Shown here: positions 63,873 to 64,000 of the stretch, one piece after another | Layout: each line of letters starts with the position of its first letter | How positions within the stretch are numbered: position 1 is the first letter of the stretch | Origin: CPC320 sp002336405 | GTDB taxonomy: Bacteria > Pseudomonadota > Alphaproteobacteria > Rhodobacterales > Rhodobacteraceae | NCBI GenBank assembly: GCA_949372595.1 | Contig: CASIAN010000014.1 | Span: forward strand, 115,975 to 179,974 | Direction of reading: 5' to 3' | Length of the DNA: 64,000 nt | Position numbers and translations under genes: made by a program | The notes under the pieces: model-generated | Databases searched by the model: none | What the model saw: the letters and a program-made list of their open reading frames with translations, nothing else | What the model was told of the DNA's origin: nothing

Positions 63873-64000
63873 CTAAGGATAGGAACGATAGTTTTTATTA
63901 CAAGCAGAACCTTTGCCTACATGACAGGTCTTATATTCACTTATGCATGAATCCCCGCAAGCTTTACCAGTATCGCATTCTCTTGAGGCATAAGAATATA
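63873..64000 (-). CDS. Cysteine-rich protein, C-terminal fragment (partial)
   Basis: An open frame enters from the right edge and ends with TAG at 63875-63873. The last ~41 residues include ECDTGKACGDSCISEYKTCH and VGKGSACNKN, a spaced-cysteine pattern with six Cys that recurs at the C-termini of secreted marine proteins. Too little is present to name it. It is convergent with the preceding gene. Confidence 0.6.
   Translation of the reverse strand, partial: YSYASRECDTGKACGDSCISEYKTCHVGKGSACNKNYRSYP

Noticed and set aside
1..64000. tRNA, rRNA, prophage or integrase genes
   Set aside because: I scanned the intergenic gaps for cloverleaf arms, rRNA-like stretches and integrase motifs and found none I could support. 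Only IS-type transposases are present.

Overview
The window is two unrelated genomes joined end to end. From base 1 to about 23,760 the DNA is GC-rich and reads as a Rhodobacteraceae (roseobacter-type) alphaproteobacterium: serC-serA, smpB, dnaE2 and a tight gpmI-envC-ctpA-rppH run. From about 23,760 to 64,000 it is AT-rich and reads as a marine gammaproteobacterium of SAR86 type: arginine synthesis through acetylated intermediates, several TonB-dependent receptors, a TPR-sulfotransferase and many short secreted proteins. The switch falls inside one open frame, where the first ~287 codons of an acetylornithine/acetylcitrulline deacetylase run into a phosphoglycerate mutase lacking only its start codon. 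I read this as an assembly or cloning chimera, not a natural fusion. The organism names are inferences from gene content and composition.

Alphaproteobacterial half: serine synthesis (serC 3' end, serA), a PP2A-like phosphatase, aromatic/aspartate aminotransferase coupled to a mercaptopyruvate sulfurtransferase, smpB, a class III aminotransferase, an OsmC protein, a decayed LRR/DUF6161 locus, and dnaE2 with an SOS box but no OB-fold C-terminus. A DUF2806 gene follows. From 13.25 to 19.24 kb lies an accessory island bracketed by two diverged copies of the 3' end of rppH. It holds low-GC genes (two NTF2-like proteins, a glutaredoxin without its CxxC, a small protein), an IS630 element that has split a small gene, and decayed IS481 and IS5 transposases. 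The conserved gpmI-envC-ctpA-rppH operon ends this half. Short tandem repeats of about 12-15 bp sit at several gene ends.

Gammaproteobacterial half: argF'-argG-argE on the minus strand; small PAN-domain and rhodanese proteins; an esterase; a TonB receptor broken by three frameshifts; a CsoR-controlled operon (barrel protein, metal-binding HMA protein, MerT-like membrane protein, CsoR, PepSY protein); DoxX and tandem RRM proteins; a minus-strand run of patatin, S1/P1 nuclease, serine hydrolase and SDR; YeiH, typA, a DEAD-box helicase, small secreted proteins, two more TonB receptors, an ABC-2 exporter and a TPR-sulfotransferase. A BCCT-transporter/NTF2/FAD-dehydrogenase operon and a sterol-desaturase family gene follow. 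The window ends with a membrane-tethered protein that joins an ECF sigma factor, an anti-sigma-like segment and a FimV-like periplasmic domain. It shares a promoter motif with the next gene and is the best candidate for an undescribed system.

At least ten single-frame breaks occur in the AT-rich half, often at short homopolymers. This suggests uncorrected sequencing indels, so broken genes there should not be taken as real pseudogenes without read support.
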